Program-made: the position numbers and the translations under genes
In this document: piece by piece, positions 45,130 through 57,473 of the stretch
How the letters are laid out: each line of letters starts with the position of its first letter
How positions within the stretch are numbered: the stretch's first letter is position 1
Notes under the pieces: generated by a model
What the model saw: only the letters and a program-made list of their open reading frames with translations
Told to the model about the DNA's origin: nothing
Database searches by the model: none
Assembly: GCF_963678975.1 (NCBI RefSeq)
Contig: NC_089273.1
Coordinates: 7,874,614-7,938,613, forward strand
Length of the DNA: 64,000 bases
From: Dysidea avara
Lineage: Eukaryota; Porifera; Demospongiae; Dictyoceratida; Dysideidae
Reading direction: 5' to 3'

Positions 45130-45980
45130 GAGACTAAAGTTGAAACTCAGCAGAAAACCTACTAAACTGTTACCAAGGTTACAACTCTAAGACTTCCCGT
45201 TTTTTTGTTTGAAAATTTCGGGAAGTCGCCAGAAAAAAAAATCAGGTGTGACATGGAATTTAAAATTCGAACACTGAAGGAGGAAGTTACTACTAGATAC
45301 GGCGATAAATAAGACGGGTATGAGTGTATTGTAATGAATTGCGTGCGTACGAATCTTTTCCTTTTTATAATAGTCCCAGATCGTAGTGTATTTAATTTAT
45401 TTCCACTCTAAGCAGATTCATTGTTTCGCCTGCTGCAAATACTCTTCCGCATGGTTTTATTCATTATGCTGTTATCTCAACATTTTATTCATTATACTCA
45501 CGTGATTGCATAGCATCTACCAGTGAACTTATATTATTTAGAATCACAACCAAGTTCACTGTATTTCAATGATGCTCTTAGCTTACTACTGAACATTTCC
45601 ACTATATTCTTACCTCCAAAAGCTGTTGTGTGGAGCATAAATTTTGAAAATTATCAATTATAGCAATAATGAATTTTGAAGAGGCAGGGTAAATTGCCTG
45701 CGACAGTTGTAGCACTGGATAAACAGCTTACTACACATGGTTTTCCCGTGCTTTATTAAGTTTAGAAACTAGCCAGTCAAAAGGTAGACCTTCATTAAGT
45801 TGTTACAACACAACCCATTCCAGGCGTTTAGTAACACAGGTCAACTGAAAGTGCTATTTCACTGGGTAGGCATGACTGCATTATGGTATAGTCAAACGCT
45901 TTGCTTTGCATTGTGCATCTGTGTGTATTGTGTTGCGTTAGTGATGTATTGATATCACTTACTACTAGTCAATCTGATAC
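45130..45980. other. no gene recognised
   Basis: AT-rich sequence with a small palindrome (CTTCCCG...CGGGAAG, 45190-45230). I see nothing else. Confidence 0.35.
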
Positions 45981-45993
45981 CAATACATTTTAG

Positions 45994-46453
45994 CAAGAGT
46001 TCATAATATATATACTAAGGAGAGTATCCTACTCTCATATACCCCTGTAGAAAGGCGTATCGTGAAGTTATGACGTAACAACAAGATGTTGTGGTTTGTG
46101 ACGTACAGGAAGCCGTAAAAGTGCAAGAATCGTTAGCACCGTTTCACACTTGCGACGCTCAGGATAGCCGTATTCGTGAATGGCCTAGTAAGAAACGCCT
46201 ACGAAGCGGTCTTAACCCATGAAGGAATGATTGTAGTTGGGTGAGAAACGCTTAGAGCTGGAGTTAATTTGGTTGCTAGCGACGTTGGTAGGCACGCGTT
46301 CAATCGATACCATGTTCAACTAATGACATCGTTAATTATACAAAGAAAAACGGGCGAACTCAGAAGTGTTACGTCATAACTTCACGATACGTCTTTCTAC
46401 AGGGGTATATGAGAGTAGGATACTCTCCTTAGTATATATATTATGAACTCTTG
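45994..46453. mobile_element. CAAGAG-family MITE, 460 bp
   Basis: The ends CAAGAGTTCATAATATATAT and its complement are followed by ~90-bp inverted arms (TACCCCTGTAGAAAGGCGTA, TCGTGAAGTTATGACGTAAC). A 7-base duplication ATTTTAG lies at 45987-45993 and 46454-46460. The centre is non-coding. The superfamily is uncertain; 7-base duplications are known for P- and Dada-type elements. Confidence 0.9.
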
Positions 46454-46460
46454 ATTTTAG

Positions 46461-47346
46461 GTATTTGCTAGATACTAAATTGATACATGTTTACTTACAA
46501 GAGTTGTTCACAAGAAACAGCTTCTGGTGAATGGGCTGATATATATATGTGAGTTGAGTATGTGTGTGTAGTCTGTGTGGGTGCATGTGCAATGCACTTT
46601 TCTATACCACCAATATGAGCTTTACCTGATAGCAACTGTTACACACAAGTAATTGCTTAGAATCATGCTGTACGGTGTGAATGGAGACTGCTTAAATTTA
46701 TTAGAGTCGTGCTATACAATAATTTCACTGCCTGATTTTGCTTCAGTTTTGCAGGTGCCTTGTGGCCTTTGCTACAGTACATGTATTTTTAAAAACTAGT
46801 AAAGCACTCTTCAACACTTTGATACTCCCACGTAAAGTGTTATATTTGCTCATACAGTTCAGTTATACAGATACCTGTAATTTCACTAATACAGTGTAGT
46901 ACAGTAATGTAAGAAATGTTATGAAAACAGCCACACTCAAACAGCATAATTAATCAAAAAGTATGACGTAGAATATAATGTAGTAGAACTAATCCTACCA
47001 GTGTGCTTCTTGTGTATGTATTAAGTTGTCTCAGTGCATTCTGCTCTGTTTCATACAGCTGTATGTATATTGGTAGGACACAATAACAGCAAATTGTCAA
47101 TTCATACTTTCAATTACGTACCTCATCTACAAAATTATTTATATTAAAGATTTATTCAAAAATACTGTTCACTTACATTACTTTGTGAGGAGCTATCTGA
47201 TAGAAAGGGTGTGTTGAAATGATTTGTTTGCCTTTTGTAGGTGAATGGTTTAGGTGGTACCCACAGTCAGCCAAAGGCCAGCTGTGGGTGCACGCCTGAT
47301 TTAGTGAAATTGTTTTGCAAAAGGTACTCACAATAGGAGCTCATTG
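46461..47346. other. no gene recognised
   Basis: Only a short TGTGTG run (46550-46590) and a small palindrome near 47265-47290 (CAGTCAGCCAAAGGCCAGCT) stand out. Confidence 0.35.
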
Positions 47347-47838
47347 AATCCTATGGACAAGGGAGCATGTACTGTACATGTACACTGTAACTCCATACAC
47401 TACCAATACTAGGGTGAAATTCAACATGGCGTCCAGTGATACTATGTATATAGTTGGTTACATCATTCTTACGCACAACAGAGATACACTAAATTGGCTG
47501 TTACTCCATCGTCTTATGTAAAGCTGCTTCGATAGGAAGATCATTGAGTCGAAGGTAGAGCTTGGAATAGTCAAGTGGAGTAATTTCACGTGATTTTACG
47601 TGATTAGTGACTGTAGAAAGACTGTCCTGCTAAGCCTGTGCTCTAGATTCCTCTGTCATGCCATTGAACTTCGTTTCCATAGCTTTGCTTCGTCGCAGCG
47701 GAAACGTTATGTACTCGAGCATGCGCCTCTACATAATATCCTAATTAGGAAATTTTAAAAGATACTTATTATAGTACATGGCAGCCATGTTTGAATTTCG
47801 CTGTTTACTGAGTTACATGCTCCCTTGTCCATAGGATT
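47347..47838. mobile_element. 492-bp MITE-like inverted-repeat element
   Basis: The ends are inverted, AATCCTATGGACAAGGGAGC followed by ATGTA on both sides, and a second inverted block includes GAAATTCAACATGGCG and its diverged complement. No target duplication was identified. Confidence 0.7.
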
Positions 47839-49547
47839 AGATATGCTCCTGCTCACGATCATATACCATGTATTGTATCTTATGTGCAAACACACATTAC
47901 CAACTTGTCGGATACTGCATGTAGAGCTCTCAGAGTCTGATGTATTCCTTCTACACAAGGGCTTAAACCTTGTGCCAGCAGCAAGGCTCTTACTTTCTGT
48001 CGAATAAAAATAATAAAGCAGTGATAAGCACTAAGTGAACTTGCAACTACACTGCAACATTGGAGGGAATACTAAAAATGAAATATCAGAAATTAAAGCT
48101 ACAGATTTCATAGCATCTAATCTCACAAGACGATACTGGTACAGGTATCTAAAATATATCGCAGTATAACCATATCAAGCTGAAGGCATATCATATCAAG
48201 GCATATTAAGCTTCGTGCCAACAGCAAGGCTCTTACATTATATTTTCTGTCATACAATAAGAAATCTTCAAAAAGCACCATCTAATAGAACTGACACTGA
48301 GAGAAAATAATAAAGCAGTGATAAGCACTAAGTGAGCTTGCAACTGTACTGCAACATTGGAGGGAATACTAAAAATGAAATATCAGAAATTAAAGCTACT
48401 GATTTCATAGCATCTAATCTCACAAGACGCGAGCATGCCTTGCTCAGAGACTTTGCCAGGACAAAACCCTGGTAATTCAAAAATGTGACAATGGGGCAGA
48501 TATTGTGGTCCAAAATAAATGTGACTACAGATGGACTTAATCATCTGCAAGACCCTGTTACTCAGAGAAATAAATATCTCCTGGATCTCTAATGACCAAC
48601 TTCTAGGCAAAAAGTCAGTAGACTTGCTCTCCGCCAAAGAACTCCCAACTGTGTGTGCATGTGTGTGTGTGTGTGCAGGGATGGGCAAAAACTGTTAGAT
48701 TACCAGCCATTGTATCTGTCAAGGTCATAGAGGCTATTGTATTGTAGATTGATCCTCCAGCTCGTGTCAGTAAGTACTATAAACTTACTATTCGATATTG
48801 AGCAGGCAGGTAGCACGAAACTATTTATTTGACTAAACAGCAATGAACTAAGAATGCTTACTGACACCCAAACACTAGTGCCAACTTCAGTCATTGCTCA
48901 GGCTGCCAGGCTGAAGTAGAAATTAAATGCCCGCTAGTATAGCTGCAGGTATAGATCCCCTTGTGTTATTGCCTACTCAACTAATGTGAAATTTTTAATT
49001 ACACTTGTATGTATATATATATATATGTCACATACTGAAGGTCTCCAAACTCTGTTGTAACCAGGCACACATACTGAAAGGCGTGTGCCTGGTCACTGTA
49101 ATTGTGTCAAAAAATTGTGTGTCTGTCTCTGTTTATATTTAATGCCCATCAAAACTTATTAGCATTAACAAGCTTACCTTTTGTGACTAGTTGCTACAAT
49201 TGTTCAGGGGGCACAGTGAGCCATGCCAGCACATGAGCTCATGAGCAACATATGTTTTAATGTTTACAACCTTGTGATATTATAATGTACATTTGTATAT
49301 GTTTCATCCTTCACCTGACTTTGGGGAACTAATACAGAATAACAGATTAGTGGAATAATGGCATTAAATTCTATAGTATTTGTACCCTCTACAGTACAAA
49401 GTTGCATAACTAAATAGTTTGTTTTTTACCTGTACAGAATGCTATCTCAGTTGCAGTAATACCCATTCTCTAATATTTAGTTGCTATGGACCATCTAAAG
49501 GGAAATAATTTATTGGTTATAGTGACATCATGGCAGAACATTATACC

Positions 49548-49730
49548 ATAAACGATGAACGTTTGACGTGACTTAAGTTTGGCAAAGTTCATTAAACTTT
49601 TATTCGTCAATTAGCTATTTTATATTGCTTGCTATTGGCTTTGTGGTGAATTCATCATACTTTCATCCACAACCTGCTTCACAAGCTGATTCGCCAAACT
49701 TAAGTCGCGCCAAACTTCGTCATTTACTGT
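49548..49730. mobile_element. short MITE, copy 1
   Basis: Inverted ends of the TAAACGATGAACGTTTGACG and ACTTAAGTTTGGC type. It was duplicated with its host segment. Confidence 0.65.
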
Positions 49731-50127
49731 TAAGTCATCTATTATTATCAGAGGCTTTGCTTTGTTTATGTAGCAGGTGTGTATATATCTATGTGAGGCA
49801 GCATACGTATATAAGTTAATTGGCTTGAGCATCGGTAATGGTTCAACCTGCTTTATGCTCAGTTGCTATTGTTGATCAAGAAGCTTAAGCTTCACTCACA
49901 CTTCTACGTCCGTAATTTGTTGAAAATGTGTCTCCTTATTATTCATCTATTTGTCTTGTTTGATCATTTACGTGAGAACTTTAGTGTATTTAAACACAGT
50001 GCCATGGGGGGGGAACTGGGTAACTCTAATTAATGCACACCAAAAGTGAATGGGCTAAATGCTAAGTGTATACACATTTTTTCTTCCTTAAGATACAGTA
50101 GTTCTATAGCTACTGCATTTGAAGTAC

Positions 50128-50215
50128 AGTGGTCCCTCTATTATCCAAACTCATTGGGCTCTAAGTACTGAAGTTTGGATAATGGAAAAACTGAAGCCCA
50201 TTTATTTATGTACAA
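50128..50215 (+). mobile_element. pogo/Tigger-like end fragment
   Basis: TACAGTGGTCCCTCTATTAT followed by CCAAACTCATTGG, a Tigger-like end. Diverged copies occur at 51932-52035 and 53395-53440. Confidence 0.6.
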
Positions 50216-51324
50216 AGTAGTGACTGATAGAAAAGTTATAAACGATACTGGTACTGGTATCTAAAATATATCGCAGTATAACCATGTCAAGGCATATATC
50301 AAGGCATATTAAGCTTCGTGCCAACAGCAAGGCTCTTACATTATATATTCTGTGATACAATAAGAAATCTTCAAAAAGCACCATCAACTGACACTGAGAG
50401 AAAATAATAATGCAGTGATAAGCACTACTGTAAGGAAGCTTGCAACTACATGTATACTGCAACATTGGAGGGAATACTTTAAATCTAATCTCACAAGACG
50501 CGAGCATGCCTAATTGCTCAGAGACTTTGCCAGGACTAAACCCTGGTATAACTCAAAAATGTGACAATGGGGCAGATATCTTGGTCCAAAATAGATGTGA
50601 CTACTGTATGTCACAGATGAACTTAATTATCTGCAAAACCCTGTCACTCAGAGAGAATTGGATAGTGACCATTAGTATTCTGTAATAAGATAAATATTTC
50701 CTGGATATCTAATGATCAGCTTCTACGCAAAAAGTCAGTAGACTTGCTCTCCGCCAAAGAATTCCCAACTGTGCGTGCATGCATGTGTGTGTGTGCGTGT
50801 GTGTGTGTGGAATGGGAAATCAACCACTAATGTGATTACATAATTTATACAATTCTGTGCATGCTAACTTGTTAATTTGTATCCATATAATGAATTCTTA
50901 TAAACAAAGGTGATGGTACAGTAAATCAGTAAATGACCTTGACAGATACAATGGCTGGTAATCTAACAGTTCTTCCTGACAATAAGCAAATATTTCTTCA
51001 ATTGCAGCTACGTACAGTACTTCGTAAGAACCTAATGAACCCCGTACATATAATGTGACATTAAAATGAGTAAAGAGTTATCTTTATTTAGCTTAAAATG
51101 TCTTTGATTTTTCTGAAAACAGGGAACTCATCTTCATAGTGTCTTAAGGCATGTTTCATCCCTTTCTAACCCTGCAAAAGTTGCACAATTAAGCAATTAA
51201 GGAGTGTTGTTTTTACCTGTACAGAATGTTATCTCAGTTGCAGTAATGCCCATTCTGACCATCTAAAGGTGGAGAATAGGGAAATAATTCATTGGGTAGT
51301 GACATCATGGCAGACCATTATGGC

Positions 51325-51529
51325 ATAAACGATGAAAGTTTGGCGTGTCTTAAGTTTGGCGAATTTGGTGAGTTGAAAAAATTTGCCTAATTATATAACT
51401 TTTATTCATCAATTAGCTATGTATATTGCTCACTATTGGCTGTGTGGTAAATTCACCAAAGTTTCATCTGCCAACCTGCTTTGCAAGTTGATTCGCCAAC
51501 TTAAGTCACGCCAAACTTTCGTTGTTTAC
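51325..51529. mobile_element. short MITE, copy 2
   Basis: The duplicate of 49548-49730, with clearer inverted ends (CATAAACGATGAAAGTTTGG and its complement). Confidence 0.65.
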
Positions 51530-52136
51530 AGCACAAGTCAGATATTATCAGAGGCTTTGCTTTGTTTATGTAGCAGGTGCGTGTACGTCTGTGTGAGGCA
51601 GCATATAAAAGTCAGTTGGCTGGAGCATCAGTCTGGTATTAAATGGTTCCAGCTTTGATGCCTGATTATGCTCAGTTGCTATTGTTGACCAAGAACGAAG
51701 CTTACGCTTCACTCACATGTCTATGCCCTTAATTTATTTTCATTGTAAATGTATCTTCTTACTATTCACTGAGAAATTCCATTTGTCTTGTCTGATCATT
51801 TACGTGAGAACTTCAGTGGGTGTCATGGGGAAACTGGATAACTCTAATTAATGCACCTCAAAAGTGAACAGGTTAAAATAAATGTAAAGTATGTTTTCTC
51901 CTTCCTCAAGAATTTCTAGTGCATTTGAAATACAATGGTCCCTCTAATTACAGGTATCCGAACTCATCAGACCCTACTGTAAGTATAGATAATGGATAAA
52001 TTGGATAAATGAAGCCCATTCATTTATGTACACAGTAGCTAGTGCTGGACGGTATTGAAAAATTATAAATATTATCCGTTATCTAAATAATATTACGGTA
52101 TTTCCATATCAAGCTGAAGCTTATGTTAAGTGAGAT

Positions 52137-52588
52137 CAAGAGTTCATAATATATATATACTGAGAAGAGTATCCTACTCTCATATACCCCTGTAGAAGGG
52201 CGTATCGTGAAGTTATGATGTAATGACAAGATGCTGTGGTTTGTGATGTACGAGCAGCCGTAAAAGTACAAGAATCGTTAGCACCATTTCACACTCGCGA
52301 CACTCAGGATAGCCGTATTTGCAAATGGCCTAGCAAGAAACGCCTACGAAGCGGTCTTAACCCATGAAGGAACGATTGTAGTTCGGTGAGAAATGGAGTT
52401 AATTTGGTTGCTAGCGACGTTGTTAGGCACGCGTTCAATCGATACCATGTTCAACTAATGACATCATTAATTATACAAAGAAAAATGGGCGAACTCAGAA
52501 GTGTTACATCATAACTTCACGATATGCCCTTCTACAGGGGTATATGAGAGTAGGATACTCTCCTCAGTATATATATTATGAACTCTTG
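52137..52588. mobile_element. CAAGAG-family MITE, 452 bp
   Basis: Same ends and arms as 45994-46453. A 7-base duplication GTGAGAT lies at 52130-52136 and 52589-52595. Confidence 0.9.
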
Positions 52589-52794
52589 GTGAGATTCACT
52601 GTGATATATACTTATCATGAAATAATTCATGAAGCAAGGCACATTTAGATCCATGTCATGAGCTTCAAGGGTGGACGCATGCTTGTTCTTCTGGTGAGCA
52701 GCTCATGAATTCACAAGCTGTTCAACCTTAGTATTATTACTACGACATTTGTCAGTTTCATTAATTATTTGAAATGTACTTCATTTCCTTTCAG

Positions 52795-52922
52795 GTGAAC
52801 TGGAAGCCAAGATATTGTTTGCTGAAGAGTGAAGGACAATTTATTGGTTTCCATAAGAAGTCTATACCTGGTGGTGGGCCAGCTGCTTATGGGGAAACCA
52901 TTAAACAATGTAAAACTTGATG
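52795..52922 (+). pseudogene. AKT-like PH-domain exon, frameshifted
   Basis: A pyrimidine-rich acceptor (TTTCCTTTCAG) and a donor GTAAGT bracket 128 bases. They encode NWKPRYCLLKSEGQFIGFHK, the beta1-beta2 region of an AKT/PKB pleckstrin-homology domain (family pattern W-R-P-R-Y-F-L-L-K..G-FIG). Further on, LNNVKLD matches the family's PLNNF segment but lies in a different frame: one extra A in GGGGAAACC shifts it, giving TGA in the original frame. No neighbouring AKT exon or kinase domain was found. It is therefore probably a captured or dead exon rather than a working gene. Confidence 0.55.
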
Positions 52923-53155
52923 GTAAGTCTCTCAGTGTGCAGTGTGAGTGAGTGTGCAGTCAGTCAGTCAGTGAGAAACATTACTGGACAAAGTGTAAGG
53001 GTTCTTATTGTCTGTATGTATGTGTGATAAGCATCTACACAATTAAATGTATATTTAATTAAGTCCTGATTAACAGGGCCATAGCAAGGGGTCCAGCTGC
53101 TCCGGTTTTGGCTGGATTACCTTTTAGCCACTTTGAATTTGGCAGAGGATAGAGA

Positions 53156-53222
53156 TACTCTAATAGAGCAGTCAGTGCAGTACTCTAGAGCAGTCACTGC
53201 AATAACTCTAATAGAGTAGCCA
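53156..53222 (+). repeat. dispersed motif, three tandem copies
   Basis: TACTCTAATAGAGCAGTCAG, then TACTCTAGAGCAGTCACTGC and AACTCTAATAGAGTAGCCAG. Confidence 0.85.
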
Positions 53223-54960
53223 GTTATAGGTTTCAGTTACCAATCTTACAGTCAGAATTGCTTCCAAATTCCACATCAGAGGATTAAATTGTGACCTCTG
53301 AGGAAAACCAAACTACAGTACAGTGTAGTGCAAGTATATTATGGTTTTGTATAGTGATATGTGCTTGTTACAGTGGACGGTTTTGTTCACATCCTAATAC
53401 AGTGGTTCCTCTATTATCCAAACTCATTGGCCCTTGCTCATGAGTGTACAGTATGTTAACATAAGGGGTGTACATGTACTATTGTTCTCTACAGGACTTG
53501 GATGATACCCTACGCTGTAATGTAAAAGACGACAATTCTGTGTACGTTGTGGGAGCTACGTTGTTGAGGTTTCCTGGACAAGGTGACTAAAAGAGGAACA
53601 CTATTATACAGAGGGTCAAGCCGTTGTGTGTTTGACTATTCTACTTGCATACTACCCCTGTTGCCAAGATTCCTGTGTGAAGAATTCTCAATCCTGATCC
53701 TGATCAAATAAGAAGTCTCAATTCTGATCAGGTAAGAAAGTTGATAGAAATGGTATTGTGTATTTTTTCACCATATTTTTAGGCTCGGCTGTCCTTTGTA
53801 GTGTGGAGAATGACTGGAATGGAAAAGTGTGTGCGTTTGTGTGTGTGCACTAAAATCATGCTTTACAGTGTGATGTTATACTGCTTAAATTAATTATAAG
53901 TCATGTTGTACGAAGGGATGGAAGACTGCTCATATATTTATATTCAGTGTTTAGTGCTAAATGACTACGTTCAAGAGAGAAAAATGCTTGGGTGGAATGC
54001 ATGCATCTTATTTTAACAAGCACTCAAAATTTAGGCCACCAAATGATGTGTGTGCAAGTCACTTGTGTGTGTGACTGTTGGAATGTGAAAGTATAACATT
54101 AACAAGTAGTAGTCTATCCTAACAATTAGAGCTCGTAGTTTTGTATTAGTTGGTGTTTAATAAATATAATGTGGAAAATGTACTGTAGGATGTGTTATTG
54201 AGTTGAGTGTGTAGCGCATACCAATTACCCACATCTCACTTAATTGGTGGTGGTTGAAGTGTAGCTTAGGGTGCCCACGTCTTCACCTGCAAGACATATA
54301 GTAGTATGGGTTATTTGCCACAAAAGGAATTGCCAGCACCTGAGGAGTGCGCAGGTGTCTCTCTGGGTAGGCACAACTGTGATATAGCCAAAGACTTTTG
54401 TGTGTGATTTTGTGCGTACAGTCTCTATCTGTGTACATGTTGCGTGCTAATAGTAAGTGTACTAGAATGTTATGTATTCATATTTTTGCAGTGCCAGAAT
54501 TATCGGTTTGTGTCAACAATGAACTACTGTGCCTCTCAACCACGTCAACAAGAATTTTGTAATTGTTAAAATAATTGATCATGTTTCTGTGTGTGTTTAT
54601 CCATTAATCATCACGTGCATGTTTACCAGTACGGGGTACATGCATAGATGCATTTCTAACGGTAAATACTGTAATGTTGTCTTAAGAAAGCTAGCTAGCT
54701 GCATTATATACGCATGGGCATGGTGGGTGATGCGATTTTAGGGCCTTGCCAACGTCTTGCGCAAACAAATAAGTGGCTATAGCAAAAAGACGATTTTCTT
54801 TCTGCAGTTCAACGGTATATAAGCATGCTAAACTCACTGTCGTACTAGTTGTACGAAGATTAAACGTCACAAAAGTCCATGGCACTGAACGGCGACGTGT
54901 ACACGGCAGTAACTCGAATGGGACTCAGTATAACCATCACGTGCTAACAAACTGTGCAAA
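53223..54960. other. no firm gene
   Basis: An exon-like stretch 53495-53582 (acceptor CTCTACAG, donor GTGACT) is out of phase with the AKT-like exon. Otherwise low-information sequence. Confidence 0.3.
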
Positions 54961-54976
54961 TTTCACGGATAAATAC

Positions 54977-55364
54977 TAGTGATGGGCGATATCAGGATTT
55001 TCAGAACGATACGATATCGATACGATATTGACTAAAATTGACCGATATTGATACTTTTCGATACGATATTGTAACATTATTTGTTCATGTAAATTGCCAG
55101 TTTTCTTACATAATTTGATAGTAGGTAGCTACAGCTATACACAATGGAGATTCCCCGCCCACATACACAAGAGTAATAGTGATTTGAAAATTGCTGAAGG
55201 TAATGGAAAGCTACAATTAACAATTAAATAAGCTAAAATGCATAAATTCAGATCACGTGATGTATCGTATCGAAATATCGGATTCTGAAAAATATATCGA
55301 TACTTTTCGATATCAGCAAAAAATCAAACGATACAATATAATATCGATATATCGCCCAACACTA
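54977..55364. mobile_element. 388-bp hAT-like MITE
   Basis: The ends TAGTGATGGGCGATAT and ATATCGCCCAACACTA are inverted, and the interior is full of CGATAC/TATCGA repeats. A perfect 8-base duplication ATAAATAC lies at 54969-54976 and 55365-55372. Confidence 0.9.
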
Positions 55365-55528
55365 ATAAATACAGAAGTATACAGATGCTCGTGTGAGGTT
55401 CATACTTCCTCCAGATCATACTTAGGGATTTGGTACGAAAATGGCTTTCATACCTACGGTATAAAAGGCATTTAGTGTGATAATCATACTTTATGGTGTG
55501 AATTTCACACTTCCGAATTTACTGTGTA

Positions 55529-55890
55529 CAGGGTGATATGTTTGTAGCTGAACTCTCTACAGAGTGAATTACTTGTAGCTGAACATTGCTTAAAGTGACT
55601 TGTTTGTAGCTGATCTAGATGAACTCTCTACTGGGTAGCTTTTTTTTGTAGCTGAACCCTTTACGCAGTGATTTGTTTGTAGCTGAATTCTCTACAGAGT
55701 GACTTGTTGTAGCTGAACTCTCTACAAGGTGACTTGTTTATCGCTGAATTCTCTTCAGTGTGACTTATAATGTTCTGAATCTCTACAGCAACATATTTGT
55801 AGCTGAATTCTCTACAGGGTGACTTGCTTGTAGCTGAATTGTCTATAAGATTAACTGTATGTAGCTGAACTCCCTACAGAATAACTTGCA
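55529..55890 (-). repeat. ~30-bp minisatellite array D
   Basis: About 11 degenerate copies of TAGCTGAACTCTCTACA plus spacer. It is continuous in type with array C across the 12-kb block. Confidence 0.85.
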
Positions 55891-55891
55891 A

Positions 55892-56749
55892 TGTAATATA
55901 ATTCTATAATGGAGTAAGTTATAAACGTAGCTGAATGCTTTATTAGGGTGACTGTTCTATTAGAGTATCTCGATCTCGCATATGCTACACGTAGTTGGCT
56001 TTGGAATCATAACTCAGTGGTTTGTACTCCGGTTCTTATGTACTACCGCACGGACTTTCTATGATAATTATTCCAGCCACACACCGATTTTCAGCTCACT
56101 ACTCTAAGCGGTTTGCCTAGTAGGCGTGAAAACTATTAGTATTTCATTCATAAAAATCGATCGCGTAATTGTGACACAGGTTGGGTTTTGTTTTATATCT
56201 CGATGGCCTTTAACTGGATTCCTTTCAAACCACACAAAGGCACTCCTACGATAGTTACTCCATCTACATAACAATTTTCAGCTCATTCCTTCAAGCGGTT
56301 TACCCTGTGGGCGTGACAGACCTTCGACCTTATTTTACGCAAATAATCGGTCATAACTCCGTGAATGTTCATCGGATTCCTACCAAACTTGGCACTGAGA
56401 TTCGCCTTAATGAGCCCTTTAAGTGTGCCAAATTTCATCCCGGTTGGAGCACGCATTCGTGTTTATTTCGGATTTTGCAAAGTGTGCGAAAAGAAGAAGT
56501 AGAAGATGAAGAAAAAAAAACCAAACTATGGCCGCTCGTATCTCGGAAATGGCTGGAGCAATTTTCTTCAAATTTGGAATGTGGACTCCCCTACCTAGCA
56601 GGCACCTTTGTAGCAACTTTGGTGTCAATCGGATAAGGAATCACGGAGCTACAAAGGTGTGAAAATCGCGTTTACTTTCTTCCTGTAAATATACTCACGG
56701 TGTGGCACGCCGGCTTCTTGGGCCGCACGACACACTACCGTGTGTCTTG
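55892..56749 (-). mobile_element. 847-bp repeat unit, copy 4
   Basis: A complete, uninterrupted unit in minus orientation, from TATAATGGAGTAAGTTATAA at the array side to the hairpin (complement of CAAGACACACGGTAGTGTGT) at 56749. It contains one motif at 55948-55971. Confidence 0.85.
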
Positions 56750-57473
56750 ATATTTTAGCTATCAAGTTGTGTATCCATGCAATTACATTTGCATGCTCGA
56801 TATATAAATCCATGTACTATGAGAAATGTGCATGAGGTAGCTCAATAGCTAAGAATCAGAATCTCTGCACAATGATATAATAAAGATAAGTGCCTGCAGA
56901 GCGAAAGTTAGGGTGAAAATTACCATGCAGCATCATATAGCTATATCAGTAAAGCCACATTTGAAATATATTGGGATGCTTTATTAGAGTGCATTTTGAC
57001 TATAAGAAATTAGACTCTTGATTTTTAACATCCAGTTTTATTGCTGAATTATCTGATGTCTTATGCTTTACCTCCAGTCTCTACCTCTTCTATAATGTGA
57101 CCTGGAAAATCCACAAATCTTCAGTAATTGTCAATCCAGTTATCTAATGTAACACAAAAATTAAATTGACACCATGAACTACTTAAATACCCATATACTT
57201 GCTAATTATACCAGCTTAATTTTGAGTATGCATAAGGTACCTGAAGTATGATTTACCACAGATGTGAGATACCATATTGAAAGTCACAATAAAGATAAAT
57301 CTATATACTCTAATTGAACAGTCAATAGCTAGTATGTAATAACTTTGAACTGTAATTAGACACTTGACAATTATGCAAACATTTGAGCATAAAGTGTCTG
57401 AAGCATTTACCACAGATATGAGATAATGCAAATACTCTACTCTAATAGAAAAGTCAGTGTATTCAATTCATAG
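56750..57473. other. no gene recognised
   Basis: AT-rich sequence with plus-strand motif copies at 57305-57324 and 57432-57457 and a degenerate minus-strand copy near 56980. Confidence 0.4.

Larger units (their letters stand above)
48000..52035 (+). repeat. ~2-kb tandem segmental duplication
   Basis: 48000-48670 and 49430-50215 recur, in the same order and orientation, at 50236-50790 and 51215-52035. Shared landmarks are TTAAGCTTCGTGCCAACAGC, TCCGCCAAAGAA.TCCCAACT and GAGGCTTTGCTTTGTTTATG. The first unit also contains a local 180-bp repeat (48000-48120 and 48305-48430). Short (TG)n runs sit at corresponding positions (48655-48676, 50780-50810). Confidence 0.75.
43499..55526. mobile_element. 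12-kb block bounded by inverted terminal repeats and TA
   Basis: The left end is TA then CACAGTAAATTTGGAAGTGT at 43499; the right end is the inverted ACACTTCCGAATTTACTGTG then TA at 55526. Both ends are followed inward by repeated GTGTGA/TCACAC sub-terminal motifs. Both outer flanks are the same minisatellite, so one insertion of 12 kb would explain the array interruption. TA plus such ends suggests Tc1/mariner-type mobilisation. No transposase is seen inside. It could instead be two separate MITEs with independent DNA between them. Confidence 0.45.

Noticed and set aside
53495-53582. Exon-like stretch next to the AKT-like exon
   Set aside because: It is out of phase with that exon and does not resemble the following part of a PH domain.
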